A stretch of DNA of 64,000 bases from Histophilus somni (GTDB taxonomy: Bacteria; Pseudomonadota; Gammaproteobacteria; Enterobacterales; Pasteurellaceae): positions 1 through 64,000 of the forward strand of contig NZ_JACHGQ010000004.1 of assembly GCF_014202395.1 (NCBI RefSeq), written 5' to 3'. The stretch's first letter is position 1; each line of letters opens with the position of its first letter. The translations under genes and the position numbers were made by a program. Under the pieces are notes generated by a model, which saw only the letters and a list, made by a program, of their open reading frames with translations, was not told where the DNA came from and searched no databases. Below, piece after piece: positions 18,369 through 27,515 of this stretch.

Positions 18369-19259
18369 ATGAAAACACTCAGTCAAGCCGCTAAAGTAGT
18401 CACTTTTTTACGGCAAAATCCACAACAAAAATTCACGGCTCGCAAAATTGCCGAAGCAATTACCGCTCAATATTCTGCTGATTATCAGCATAAAAAAGCC
18501 AAATTTGCCAATCCAAAAGCCTTTATGCAGCAAATTGTGGCGGAAATTGGTTCGCAGAAAGATGCTATTTTAAAAAATTGCCCCGAAATTCAAATACAGG
18601 ATAAGCCACGTCCGCGCCTATTTTGGTATGAAAATTCATCGGATACCGAGATTTCAGGCGGCCTGAAACATCAAACGTTTTCAGAACACGATTTGTATCC
18701 TCAACTCATGCAATTTTTATCACAAGAATTGAACTTGTACTGTTTACGGATTGATGAAAAACGCTCTAAAAACAATCGTGGCCACAAAGGTAATCAATGG
18801 CTACACCCTGATATTGTCGCTATGCAAGCCTTGGATAAACAATGGACACAAGATATTCAAGATTGTGCTAAATTGGGTTCAGGGAAAAATGTGGTATTGT
18901 GGTCGTTTGAAGTAAAATGCGAATTAAACGGTGGAAATGTGCGTGAAAGTTTTTTCCAAGCGGTCAGCAATTCCAGTTGGGCAAATGAAGGCTATTTGGT
19001 GACCACCGCCATTGTTGGTGAACACACCGAGGAAGAATTGCGGATTTTGTCGGCATTACACGGCATTGGTGTGATAATTTTGAATTTAGACGATTTAAAC
19101 GAAAGCGAAATTTTATTGCCTGCCAAACGCAAAACCGAAATAGATTGGCAATCTGCTAATCGCATTGTGGAACAAAATACGGATTTTAACAAATTTATTG
19201 AATACGTTGCCATTTATTATAAAACAGGCAAAATTGTTAAAGAGAGTTGGAATAAATAA
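18369..19259 (+). CDS. HrgA-like protein: HARE-HTH domain plus PD-(D/E)xK nuclease-like domain
   Basis: The 296-residue protein has an N-terminal winged-helix domain (about residues 1-75, MKTLSQAAKVVTFLRQNP followed by ARKIAEAI) of the HARE-HTH type found with restriction enzymes. A C-terminal domain follows whose HPDIVAM (D148) and FEVKCEL (E181, K183) fit the D...ExK catalytic pattern of PD-(D/E)xK nucleases. Proteins of this layout (COG2958, HrgA) were described next to a methyltransferase in Helicobacter. Nuclease activity is inferred. It is followed after 3 bases by the R-M-S gene, so the two form one operon. It contains AGGCGGCCTGAA (18656-18667), one base from two Neisseriaceae uptake sequences, and I saw no exact Haemophilus uptake signal. 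Confidence 0.75.
   Translation: MKTLSQAAKVVTFLRQNPQQKFTARKIAEAITAQYSADYQHKKAKFANPKAFMQQIVAEIGSQKDAILKNCPEIQIQDKPRPRLFWYENSSDTEISGGLKHQTFSEHDLYPQLMQFLSQELNLYCLRIDEKRSKNNRGHKGNQWLHPDIVAMQALDKQWTQDIQDCAKLGSGKNVVLWSFEVKCELNGGNVRESFFQAVSNSSWANEGYLVTTAIVGEHTEEELRILSALHGIGVIILNLDDLNESEILLPAKRKTEIDWQSANRIVEQNTDFNKFIEYVAIYYKTGKIVKESWNK
18656..18667. other. Neisseriaceae-type DNA uptake sequence variant
   Basis: AGGCGGCCTGAA sits inside the perfect-looking inverted block TTCAGG-CGG-CCTGAA. It differs by one base from the AGGCTGCCTGAA and AGGCAGCCTGAA dialects known from Neisseriaceae. Confidence 0.65.
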
Positions 19260-19262
19260 AAC

Positions 19263-22200
19263 ATGATTACCAAACACAACCTTCCCGAATTATTAAACCA
19301 TCTCGGTTTTACCGAACAGAATCAAATCTACCGCAAAGTTTTTCATGGGCAATATGAATTAAGCGTGGATTTCAAAGCAGAAAAAATCCATTATCCCAAT
19401 GGTTTAACCGCCGAACGCGACACCACGCTCAATTTCAGCCAGCCTGAAAATTTCGTGGTGTTGGAATGCGTGTGCCACTTATTGCAAACGAGTTACACGC
19501 CCAATCAAATCGTTTTAGAGCCGAAAATGACAGGCGGACGCGAAGACACCAGTTTTTATTGCGATATTTTATTGCGCGATAACGACCACACGCCCTATAT
19601 GTTGATTGAATGCAAAACCACCGACAACAGCAACAGCAACAGCGAATTTGAAAAAGCATGGCGCAAAATGCAAAAAGACGGTGGTCAATTGTTCAATTAT
19701 TTCAACAGCTACCGCAAAGCACAATATTTATGCTTGTATGCTTCTGACTGGAATGGCGAAAACGTAGAACACAGCTACCGCCTTGTTTCTATGAAAGACA
19801 ACACCGAATATTTAAAAAGCGATGAAAAATTGATTGGTTATGAGCAAATTCACGCAGAAAGTGGCAGCAAAAGCGATTTCTTTGAAGTTTGGAAAAACAC
19901 TTACCAACTGGACGCAACAGAACATCAATTATTTGAATCTGCGCCATTTAATATCGGCACACGCCCCTTTTCAGCCAGCGATTTGAAAGTGGTGGATAAC
20001 ACCAGCATTCAGAAAAAATACCACCAATTCGCCACCATTATGCGCCAACACAATGTTTCGGGGCGCGAAAATGCGTTTGATAAATTGGTGAATTTGTTTC
20101 TCGCCAAAATCAAAGACGAAAGCGAAAACCCAAATGAATTAAAAGTTTATTGGAAAGGCGCGGCACAAGATAATTATTTTGACCTGCAAGACCGCCTGCA
20201 AGCACTTTACAAAAAAGGCATGGACGAATTTTTGGGCGAAGAAATTACCCACGTTACCAAAGAAGAAATTGAAGCCGCCTTTATCTTATTCAAAAACAAA
20301 AAAGACGAAACCAAGAAAACCATTTTGGACAAATTCACCGAAATCAAATATTACACCAACAACGATTTCGCCTTTTTGGACGTACATAATAAAAAACTGT
20401 TTTTCCAAAACGGTGCAATTTTGAAAGAAGTGGTACAGATGCTACAGGACATTCGCCTAAAAACCGACAATGGCGGCGAAAATCAATTTTTGGGCGATTT
20501 GTTTGAAGGTTTCCTAGACCAAGGCGTGAAGCAGTCGGAAGGGCAATTTTTCACGCCTTTGCCGATTGTGCGTTTTTTGGTGTCGTCTTTGCCTTTGGCA
20601 GATTTGATTTCAGGCAGCGATGCACCGCCGAAAATGATTGACTATGCTTGCGGTGCGGGGCATTTCTTGAATGAATACGCCAGCCAAATTCGCCCATTGG
20701 TTCAAGCATTTAAACAAGCGGACACCGCACCTTATTATCAAGCCATCGTCGGCATTGAAAAAGAATACCGCCTCTCCAAAGTGGCGAAAGTTTCCGCGTT
20801 TATGTATGGGCAAGACGGCATTCAGATTGTCTATGGCGATGGTTTGACTGCACACAACGATAAAGTGAAAGTGGAAAATGGTGCGTTTTCGGTGCTGGTC
20901 GCCAATCCGCCGTACAGCGTGAAAGGTTTTTTGGACACGCTTTCAGACGATGAGTGCAAATCTTTTTCGCTTTACAAACATGTGGATAAAACCGATACCT
21001 TTAATTCCATTGAAACTTTTTTCATTGAACGCACCGCACAATTGCTCCAACAAAATGGCGTGGCGGCGATTATTTTGCCGTCTTCTGTGTTGAGCAATGG
21101 CAACATTTACATCAAAGCACGCGAAATTTTATTGCAACACTTTGATATTGTGGCGATTGCCGAATTTGGTTCAGGCACATTCGGCAAAACAGGCACCAAT
21201 ACCGTAACCCTGTTTTTGCGTCGCAAATCAGACGCACCCAGCTTGTCCGCACATTACCAAAACCGCGTGGATTTTTGGTTTAGCAATGACAAGTCCGCCG
21301 ATGAATTGTTCCAAGACGCACATTTATTGCAGCAATATTGCCAACATTGCGGTTTAAATTGGCAAGATTATCAAGACTTTTTGACTTTCAGGCTGCCTGA
21401 AAGCGGTATTTTCGCCGATTACCGCGAAACTTATCGCCAAAGCACTGATTGGAAACAACGTCAAGCCAAACGCGATTACAAAGCACTTTCCGATACGGAA
21501 AAAGCAGATTTGTTTGAACAAAGTGCGTGGGCGTTTGCGCGTGAAATGGAAAAAGACAAATTGCATTATTTTTTATTGGCTTATGCCAATCCGCAGCCTG
21601 TACTCATCATCAAAAGCCCCGCCGACAACAAAGAAGCGAAAAAATTCTTGGGCTATGAATGGAGCACACGCAAAGGCAGCGAAGGCATCAAATACATCGG
21701 CAGTAGCGAAGCGGAAAACGAAGAAAACCCCAACCGCAATCAAGGCATTTTCAAAATGCACACGCCACTTTTCAATCCGAATGATTTGCATGACTCTAGC
21801 AAACTCAATCACTTAATCCGCCAAAATTTTCAGGCCGCCTGCACGCAAACGCAGCCTGAAATCAGCGAAGATTTGCGCCCATTTGCCAGCTTGCGTCCTT
21901 TGCATGAAATGCTGGATTTTTCGCGCACGGTGTTTGATAAAGCCATTCAGACGGCATTGGTGGAGAAAGTGGAAATATCCAGTAAATTCACTTTGGTTAA
22001 ACTTAAAGATTTAGCACATATTGTTCGTGGCGTAACGTATGCTAAAAATGAGCAAGTGCAAACGCCAACATCTAACATCATTTTGCCTGCCGATAATATT
22101 TCATTAGACGGCAGGCTCAATGTGAGTAAGCAAATTTATTTATTGGAAAATAAAGAGCTTGATGATGAAAAACGTTTGAAAGCCAATGATATTTTTATCT

Positions 22201-23168
22201 GTTTTTCAAGTGGCAGTAAAAAACACGTTGGCAAATTGTGTTTAATTCCTGCGGATACCAATTATTATGCTGGTGGCTTTATGGGTATTTTACGTTGTTT
22301 AGAAAACATTCATCCTGCTTATTTGTTCAATATTTTGAATTTGGAAGAAATGAGAAATCAAGTTCGTCAATTAAGTAATGGTAACAATATTAAAAACTTA
22401 TCTAGTTCTATTGGCGAAATTAAAATCCCATTGCCACCATTGGATATTCAGCAACAAATCATTGCCGAATGCCAAAAAATTGACCAAGAATACGAAACCA
22501 GCCGCATGGCGATTGAAACCTATCGTGCCAAAATTGCCCAAATATTCAGCGATTTAGAAGTGCTGGCACAAAATTCATCGAGGGGGGTAAAACTGTTTAA
22601 AATCAAAGATTTATGCAAAACAAATCCTTCAAAAAATATTTTGAGGGATTTGCCTGATGACTTGATTGTTTCTTTTGTGGAAATGGCATCGGTCAGCAAT
22701 GATGGTTACATTCAACAAAAAATTAACCGTCCATTGGGCGAATTGCGTAAAAGCAGCTACACCTATTTCCAAGAAAATGACATCATTATTGCCAAAATAA
22801 CGCCTTGCATGGAAAACGGTAAATGTGCATTAGCAACAGAATTGAGCAATCACATTGGCATGGGTAGCTCAGAATTTCATGTTATCCGCTCCCAATCACC
22901 AACATTGAATAATGCTTTTTTATTCCATTTTTTAAATCGGAATGAAATTCGTCAATCAGCAGAACAACATATGACTGGGGCTAGCGGTCATCGCCGTGTA
23001 CCAATCGGGTTTTATGAAAGTTTGCCAGTTCCCGTGCCAAGTATTGAGAAACAAACTGAAATCCTCGCCCAAATCGCGCAATACGAAGCCCAAATCGCCA
23101 CTTGCGAGCAAAAAATCCAATCTTTGCCCGCTCAAAAACAGGCAATTTTGGTGCAGTATTTGCAGTGA
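19263..23168 (+). CDS. single-chain restriction-modification-specificity enzyme (type IIB/IIG-like, AloI-type architecture)
   Basis: The 1301-residue protein joins three functions. The N terminus has a PD-(D/E)xK nuclease pattern, with D101 in FYCDILL and E116-C-K118 in LIECKT. The centre is an N6-adenine methyltransferase: motif X GQFFTP (about residue 426), motif I DYACGAGHF (from D460) and motif IV NPPY (from N548). The C terminus holds two type I HsdS-like target recognition domains (from about 900 and 1107), each followed by a PLPPLDIQQQI- or PVPSIEKQTEI-type spacer helix. Together they would cut, methylate and recognise DNA without partner subunits. Such R-M-S fusions with two recognition domains resemble AloI-type IIB enzymes; the type is inferred. 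The start follows the hrgA-like stop by 3 bases. G+C-rich base use and several Neisseriaceae uptake sequences mark horizontal origin. Confidence 0.85.
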   Translation: MITKHNLPELLNHLGFTEQNQIYRKVFHGQYELSVDFKAEKIHYPNGLTAERDTTLNFSQPENFVVLECVCHLLQTSYTPNQIVLEPKMTGGREDTSFYCDILLRDNDHTPYMLIECKTTDNSNSNSEFEKAWRKMQKDGGQLFNYFNSYRKAQYLCLYASDWNGENVEHSYRLVSMKDNTEYLKSDEKLIGYEQIHAESGSKSDFFEVWKNTYQLDATEHQLFESAPFNIGTRPFSASDLKVVDNTSIQKKYHQFATIMRQHNVSGRENAFDKLVNLFLAKIKDESENPNELKVYWKGAAQDNYFDLQDRLQALYKKGMDEFLGEEITHVTKEEIEAAFILFKNKKDETKKTILDKFTEIKYYTNNDFAFLDVHNKKLFFQNGAILKEVVQMLQDIRLKTDNGGENQFLGDLFEGFLDQGVKQSEGQFFTPLPIVRFLVSSLPLADLISGSDAPPKMIDYACGAGHFLNEYASQIRPLVQAFKQADTAPYYQAIVGIEKEYRLSKVAKVSAFMYGQDGIQIVYGDGLTAHNDKVKVENGAFSVLVANPPYSVKGFLDTLSDDECKSFSLYKHVDKTDTFNSIETFFIERTAQLLQQNGVAAIILPSSVLSNGNIYIKAREILLQHFDIVAIAEFGSGTFGKTGTNTVTLFLRRKSDAPSLSAHYQNRVDFWFSNDKSADELFQDAHLLQQYCQHCGLNWQDYQDFLTFRLPESGIFADYRETYRQSTDWKQRQAKRDYKALSDTEKADLFEQSAWAFAREMEKDKLHYFLLAYANPQPVLIIKSPADNKEAKKFLGYEWSTRKGSEGIKYIGSSEAENEENPNRNQGIFKMHTPLFNPNDLHDSSKLNHLIRQNFQAACTQTQPEISEDLRPFASLRPLHEMLDFSRTVFDKAIQTALVEKVEISSKFTLVKLKDLAHIVRGVTYAKNEQVQTPTSNIILPADNISLDGRLNVSKQIYLLENKELDDEKRLKANDIFICFSSGSKKHVGKLCLIPADTNYYAGGFMGILRCLENIHPAYLFNILNLEEMRNQVRQLSNGNNIKNLSSSIGEIKIPLPPLDIQQQIIAECQKIDQEYETSRMAIETYRAKIAQIFSDLEVLAQNSSRGVKLFKIKDLCKTNPSKNILRDLPDDLIVSFVEMASVSNDGYIQQKINRPLGELRKSSYTYFQENDIIIAKITPCMENGKCALATELSNHIGMGSSEFHVIRSQSPTLNNAFLFHFLNRNEIRQSAEQHMTGASGHRRVPIGFYESLPVPVPSIEKQTEILAQIAQYEAQIATCEQKIQSLPAQKQAILVQYLQ
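20609..20618. other. Neisseriaceae uptake-sequence core
   Basis: TTCAGGCAGC is the complement of GCTGCCTGAA, the 10-base core of the AGGCTGCCTGAA dialect. It lies inside the methyltransferase part of the R-M-S gene. Confidence 0.55.
21387..21401. other. overlapping Neisseriaceae DNA uptake sequences
   Basis: TTCAGGCTGCCTGAA contains AGGCTGCCTGAA on the plus strand (21390-21401) and AGGCAGCCTGAA on the minus strand (21387-21398). Both are exact 12-mers of described Neisseriaceae dialects (Simonsiella-type and Kingella-type). Confidence 0.8.
21829..21860. other. inverted pair of Neisseriaceae uptake-sequence variants
   Basis: TTCAGGCCGCCT (21829-21840) is the complement of AGGCGGCCTGAA. GCAGCCTGAA (21851-21860) is the 10-base core of the Kingella-type sequence. 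The two face each other ten bases apart, an arrangement often seen for uptake sequences. Confidence 0.65.
21946..21957 (-). other. exact Neisseria 12-mer DNA uptake sequence
   Basis: TTCAGACGGCAT is the exact reverse complement of ATGCCGTCTGAA, the dominant 12-base uptake sequence of pathogenic Neisseria. It sits in the R-M-S gene, just before its specificity half. Confidence 0.85.
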
Positions 23169-23206
23169 TGTAACTTTCAGACAACCTGAAAAATAAAGGC
23201 AGGTAA

Positions 23207-23338
23207 ATATCCGAAAACGACTTAATTCTTTACACGACCACAGACATTCAAGCCCAATTTTTGTTATACGAATTGGGCGGGTAATTGTGGCTAACGCAAG
23301 CAGAAATTGCCGAACTGGTCAAATTAAGAAAAAAACGG
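23207..23338 (+). pseudogene. remnant of a RhuM-like DNA-binding protein gene
   Basis: Frame 23207 reads ISENDLILYTTTDIQAQF, LLYELGG, a stop (TAA 23282-23284), then LWLTQAEIAELVKLRKK before similarity fades. The segment WLTQAEIAEL matches the N-terminal helix-turn-helix of RhuM-family proteins, which often sit inside type I R-M loci. The start codon is ATA instead of ATG, the stop would be CAA in an intact copy, and the rest of the gene is missing. It follows the R-M-S gene by 38 bases and probably belongs to the same imported block. The family call rests on one motif. Confidence 0.5.
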
Positions 23339-23666
23339 CAACCCTACCCCATTTCTTCCTGAAAGTGCGGTGTTTTTTAGCGATAAAAATCATTTCGTTG
23401 ATTGGTAAAAAACTTTTCATGAAGACAAAATATGTGATTTTTTAAATGAAAAAATCGCTATTTGCAATGCCGTTTATTGAATCAAATGGTTACATATCAA
23501 TGCTATCGTTTTTTTTGTTTTTGAATGTGAAATAATGAAGCGATAATTTGATTTAATTTATGTATTGTTATTTAATATGCCTATCCGTTGGTAACGGCGA
23601 TTATTTTATGTCTTGTTTTTGTGTGTTGTTGTAATCTGTATATGAGTTTTTTTTGGAGTATCTATA
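23339..23666 (+). other. non-coding gap between the R-M cassette and chaA
   Basis: I see no gene here. A Haemophilus-type uptake signal (AAGTGCGGT, about 23365-23373) marks the return to native-looking sequence after the cassette. The remainder is A+T-rich and presumably holds the promoter of the next gene. TTTTGGAG lies before the start at 23667. Confidence 0.5.
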
Positions 23667-24824
23667 ATGGAACCATCCTACCAGGAACAAAACAATTGTA
23701 CTGAAACGATTAAAATCAATGAAGTCAAAAAACTTTGGTTGGACAGTAAATTTTCCCTTAATTTACCTGTATGGACATTGTTGTTGCCTTTATTTGCATT
23801 ATTAGTATTGGCATTTCATTTGCTGACTTACCCAACAGGCTGGTTGATTAATACTGTTACTACGGTTTTGCTTATCGGTTCGGTATTTGCTGCAGTGCAT
23901 TATGCTGAAGTGATTGCTCATAAGGTGGGGGAGCCGTTTGGTACGTTGGTGCTTGCAATAGCGGTAACCGTTATTGAAGTGGCATTAATTGTGATCCTGA
24001 TGAGTAACAGCACGCAGGAAAATTCTTTGGTGTTGGCAAGAGATACAGTTTATGCGGCATTAATGTTGATTTGTAATGGGATCGTGGGTATCGGGCTGCT
24101 GATAGGCGGTATGAAAAATTATGTCCAATTATTTAGCTTGCACGGTATTAAGGCTGCTGTCAGTGTTTTACTGGCAATTTCATTAATTGTTTTTGTATTG
24201 CCTAATTTTACGCTTTCTGCCGAGGGTGGTGGAATGGTCAATTCACAGCTGTTGTTTGTGGCAATGTGCTGTTTGGTACTTTACGGCTCTTTCATTTTTA
24301 CGCAAACTATTCGCCATCGTAATTATTTTGTTGATGAGGATGAAAATGAAAGCCATCACAACGACAATTGGTTAACAATTGGTGTGAGTATTGTGTTTTT
24401 ATTGATAAGTTTAGTTTCTGTGGTAGGACTGGCTAAAATGCTATCGCCTACTATTGAGTCTGCACTAGTTAGTTTCGGGTTGCCTAAAATAATGTTGGGG
24501 ATTATCGTTGCCGGTTTGGTATTGTTGCCGGAATCAATTGCTTCAATTAAGGCTGCCTATAATAACCAGTTGCAAAACAGTCTGAATCTTGGTTTGGGTT
24601 CGGCATTAGCGTCTATCGCTTTAACTGTGCCTGTGATTGCGATTATTTCTGTTATCTCCGGTCAGCCTATTGTGTTTGGTTTAACAGCCAAAGAAAGTTT
24701 GATGCTGATTATTACACTTTTATTGACAATGAATACTTTAAGCACAGGACGTAGCAACTTTTTGTTGGGAGTTATTCATTTGGTAATGTTGGCAACTTTT
24801 ATTTTCTTTTCCATCATTCCTTGA
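23667..24824 (+). CDS. chaA: ChaA-type sodium(potassium)/calcium:proton antiporter
   Basis: ChaA exports Na+, K+ or Ca2+ in exchange for protons across the inner membrane. The 385-residue protein has about 11 hydrophobic segments and both CaCA-family alpha repeats. The first is VGEPFGTLVLAIAVTVIEVALIV (about residues 91-113) with the ion-binding glutamate. The second is GLVLLPESIASIKAAYNNQLQ (about 286-306). A charged, histidine-containing loop (DEDENESHHNDN, about 222-233) separates the halves. The gene stands alone behind a long gap. Confidence 0.88.
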   Translation: MEPSYQEQNNCTETIKINEVKKLWLDSKFSLNLPVWTLLLPLFALLVLAFHLLTYPTGWLINTVTTVLLIGSVFAAVHYAEVIAHKVGEPFGTLVLAIAVTVIEVALIVILMSNSTQENSLVLARDTVYAALMLICNGIVGIGLLIGGMKNYVQLFSLHGIKAAVSVLLAISLIVFVLPNFTLSAEGGGMVNSQLLFVAMCCLVLYGSFIFTQTIRHRNYFVDEDENESHHNDNWLTIGVSIVFLLISLVSVVGLAKMLSPTIESALVSFGLPKIMLGIIVAGLVLLPESIASIKAAYNNQLQNSLNLGLGSALASIALTVPVIAIISVISGQPIVFGLTAKESLMLIITLLLTMNTLSTGRSNFLLGVIHLVMLATFIFFSIIP

Positions 24825-24895
24825 TTTTGAAATGAATGATTTACATCAGTAAGTACGAAGAGAAAATCAATCACATTATTATCGGGTAGAAATAT

Positions 24896-25900
24896 ATGAA
24901 AAATAGAAATTTTTATTTTGGATTGGGTTTTATTGCTTTGCTTACCATTATCGTGAGTTGGTTGGCAAATACTCAATTTGCACATCAAGCGAAAATCAGT
25001 GCTTTGACTATCGCAATTTTGTTAGGCATTTTAATTGGTAATACCTTTTATCCCGCACTTTCATCAAAACTGGACAAAGGCGTGTTATTTGCCAAGGGAA
25101 CATTGTTACGTATTGGAATTATATTATATGGCTTCCGTTTGACTTTGCAGGACATTAGCCATGTGGGAATCAATGCCATTGTTACAGACAGTGTTATGTT
25201 GCTTTCCACTTTTTTCCTTGCCATTGGGATAGGAATTTATTGGCTTAAAATGGACAAGCAGACGGTGTATTTGACGGCTGGAGGCTGTAGCATTTGTGGG
25301 GCGGCGGCTGTGATGGCAATGGAACCTGTTACCAAAGCCGAATCTCATAAAGTATCCGTTGCTGTTGCGGTCGTTGTTATTTTTGGCACGATTGCCATGT
25401 TTCTATATCCGTTTGCCTATTCTTATTTACAACATTGGCTAACAGATCATCAATTTGGGATTTATATCGGTTCAACGGTACATGAAGTAGCACAAGTTTA
25501 TGCTGCCGGCGGTAATATTGGTCCTACGGTTGCTGATACAGCAGTAATCACCAAAATGATTAGAGTAATGATGTTAGCGCCATTTTTATTAGTTTTATCT
25601 TGGGCATTATCAAAACAGAAATCAGATAAAAGTAAAATTAATATTCCTTGGTTTGCTTTCTTATTTATTCTCATGGCAATCTTTAATTCCTTTGATATTT
25701 TGCCAAAAAGTGCGGTTAAATTTATTGTAAAATTAGACGATTTACTGTTAATTGCCGCAATGATAGCTTTAGGATTAACCACTCATATTAGTGCTATCAA
25801 GAAAGCGGGTGTAAAACCTTTATTATTAGGTATGTTACTCTTTATTTGGTTGGTTTTAGGAGGATTAGCAGTGAATTTGTTAATGCAAGGATTTTTATAA
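24896..25900 (+). CDS. YeiH/UPF0324 family inner membrane protein (putative sulfate exporter)
   Basis: The 334-residue protein has about nine to eleven membrane segments and the UPF0324 signatures: [48 protein letters not shown] (about residues 124-141) and [14 protein letters not shown]. Homologues are annotated as putative sulfate exporters, but the substrate is not firmly established. Haemophilus-type uptake signals inside the gene show that it is long resident here. The start lies 71 bases after chaA, so cotranscription is possible. Confidence 0.8.
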   Translation: MKNRNFYFGLGFIALLTIIVSWLANTQFAHQAKISALTIAILLGILIGNTFYPALSSKLDKGVLFAKGTLLRIGIILYGFRLTLQDISHVGINAIVTDSVMLLSTFFLAIGIGIYWLKMDKQTVYLTAGGCSICGAAAVMAMEPVTKAESHKVSVAVAVVVIFGTIAMFLYPFAYSYLQHWLTDHQFGIYIGSTVHEVAQVYAAGGNIGPTVADTAVITKMIRVMMLAPFLLVLSWALSKQKSDKSKINIPWFAFLFILMAIFNSFDILPKSAVKFIVKLDDLLLIAAMIALGLTTHISAIKKAGVKPLLLGMLLFIWLVLGGLAVNLLMQGFL

Positions 25901-25916
25901 AGATAAGGATATTATT

Positions 25917-27029
25917 TTGAACAATCTTACTGAAACGTTTACTCTCGAACCTCAAGATAATGCACGCTTACAATCCCTTTGTGGCACATTTGATGAGCAT
26001 TTGCAATTAATTGAAAGCAGTTTTAATTTGGTTGTTTCACGCCGTAATTTTACTTTTACTGTACAATCCGCAGACGAAGAAGAAAAAAACACGTATCATC
26101 CAACTTTGCTAAAAAGTGCGGTGAAATTAATTAAAAATTTATATGCTGACACTGCAAAAATTCGTGGCAAAGTGAAAGAGCTGGATTTGGAAGATATACA
26201 TTTGGCAATTCAAGAGAGCCGAATGTTATTACAAAATAATACTCAAACAAAGCGGGAAGATAGTAAAGTTTATAGCACAACGATTAAAACTAAACGTGGC
26301 TTAATCAAACCTCGTGGTAAAAACCAAATTGAATATTTACATAATATTCTCACACACGATATTAGTTTTGGTATTGGACCGGCTGGAACAGGGAAAACTT
26401 TTTTAGCCGTTGCCGCAGCGGTTGAAGCATTAGAGCGTCAAGAAGTGCGTCGTATTTTGCTTACACGTCCTGCTGTTGAAGCCGGTGAAAAATTGGGTTT
26501 TTTACCCGGTGATTTAGGACAGAAAATTGAACCTTATTTACGTCCGCTCTATGATGCTTTATTTGAAATGTTGGGGTTTGAGCGTGTGCAAAAATTAATA
26601 GAACGTAATGTAATTGAAATTGCACCGTTAGCTTATATGCGGGGACGAACGTTAAACGACAGTTTTATTATTTTAGATGAAAGTCAAAACACAACGGTTG
26701 AACAAATGAAAATGTTTTTAACCCGAATTGGATTTAATTCTAAGGCTGTTGTAACCGGTGATGTTACGCAAATTGACTTACCTCGTAGTCAAAAATCCGG
26801 TCTTCGCCATGCGATTGAAGTATTAGAAAATGTGCCAGAATTAAGTTTTAACTATTTTGACAGCAAAGATATTGTACGTCATCCTGTTGTGGCAAAAGTT
26901 GTTCAAGCTTATGAGGTTTGGGAAATTAAAGATGAGTTTCGTCGCCAACAATTAGCCGAGCAAAAACAACAAGAGCGGTTAGAAAAAGAGCAGTTTACCG
27001 AAGAACGGGTAAAAGCGTTACAAGAATAA
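25917..27029 (+). CDS. ybeZ: PhoH-like ATPase (YbeZ/PhoL)
   Basis: This is a cytoplasmic NTPase of the PhoH family, linked genetically to YbeY in rRNA processing and ribosome quality control. The 370-residue product has an N-terminal KH-like region (about residues 1-125), Walker A GIGPAGTGKT (about 153-162) and Walker B FIILDES (about 250-256). The start is a TTG at 25917 with AAGGA (25905-25909) upstream. The long C-terminal tail is Gln/Glu-rich. It is followed after 21 bases by ybeY, the conserved ybeZ-ybeY pair. Confidence 0.92.
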   Translation: MNNLTETFTLEPQDNARLQSLCGTFDEHLQLIESSFNLVVSRRNFTFTVQSADEEEKNTYHPTLLKSAVKLIKNLYADTAKIRGKVKELDLEDIHLAIQESRMLLQNNTQTKREDSKVYSTTIKTKRGLIKPRGKNQIEYLHNILTHDISFGIGPAGTGKTFLAVAAAVEALERQEVRRILLTRPAVEAGEKLGFLPGDLGQKIEPYLRPLYDALFEMLGFERVQKLIERNVIEIAPLAYMRGRTLNDSFIILDESQNTTVEQMKMFLTRIGFNSKAVVTGDVTQIDLPRSQKSGLRHAIEVLENVPELSFNYFDSKDIVRHPVVAKVVQAYEVWEIKDEFRRQQLAEQKQQERLEKEQFTEERVKALQE

Positions 27030-27050
27030 TTTTATACAAAGGTTCAATTC

Positions 27051-27515
27051 ATGAAAAATGTCATTATTGACCTACAGATAGCGAGCGAAGATGCGACCAA
27101 TTTACCAAGTGTGGAACAAATTCAACTATGGGCAAATGCGGCAATTCGAGCGGAAAACTCACAACCTGAAATGACAGTACGCATTGTTGATGAAGAAGAA
27201 AGTCACCATTTGAATTTAACCTATCGTGGTAAAGATAAGCCGACTAATGTGCTTTCTTTTCCTTTTGAATGTCCTGATGAAATTGAATTACCATTAATTG
27301 GTGATCTAGTGATTTGTCGTCAAGTAGTAGAACGAGAGGCGACAGAGCAAGAAAAACCACTAATGGCACATTGGGCACATATGATCGTACATGGTAGTTT
27401 GCATTTGTTAGGTTATGATCATATTGAAGATGATGAGGCGGAAGAAATGGAAAGGTTAGAAACGGAAATTATGCTTTCGTTAGGTTTTACTGATCCTTAT
27501 ATTATTGAGAAATAA
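27051..27515 (+). CDS. ybeY: endoribonuclease YbeY (rRNA maturation factor)
   Basis: YbeY is a zinc-dependent RNase needed for 16S rRNA 3' end maturation and 70S quality control. The 154-residue product has the zinc motif [11 protein letters not shown] (about residues 114-124) and the GDLVIC segment. It lies directly behind ybeZ and overlaps the likely start of tmcA by 11 bases. Confidence 0.95.
   Translation: MKNVIIDLQIASEDATNLPSVEQIQLWANAAIRAENSQPEMTVRIVDEEESHHLNLTYRGKDKPTNVLSFPFECPDEIELPLIGDLVICRQVVEREATEQEKPLMAHWAHMIVHGSLHLLGYDHIEDDEAEEMERLETEIMLSLGFTDPYIIEK

Noticed and set aside
19626-19643. Three tandem AACAGC hexamers in the R-M-S gene
   Set aside because: Only three copies, and the unit is a multiple of three, so slippage would only add or remove Asn-Ser pairs. 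It is unlikely to switch expression.
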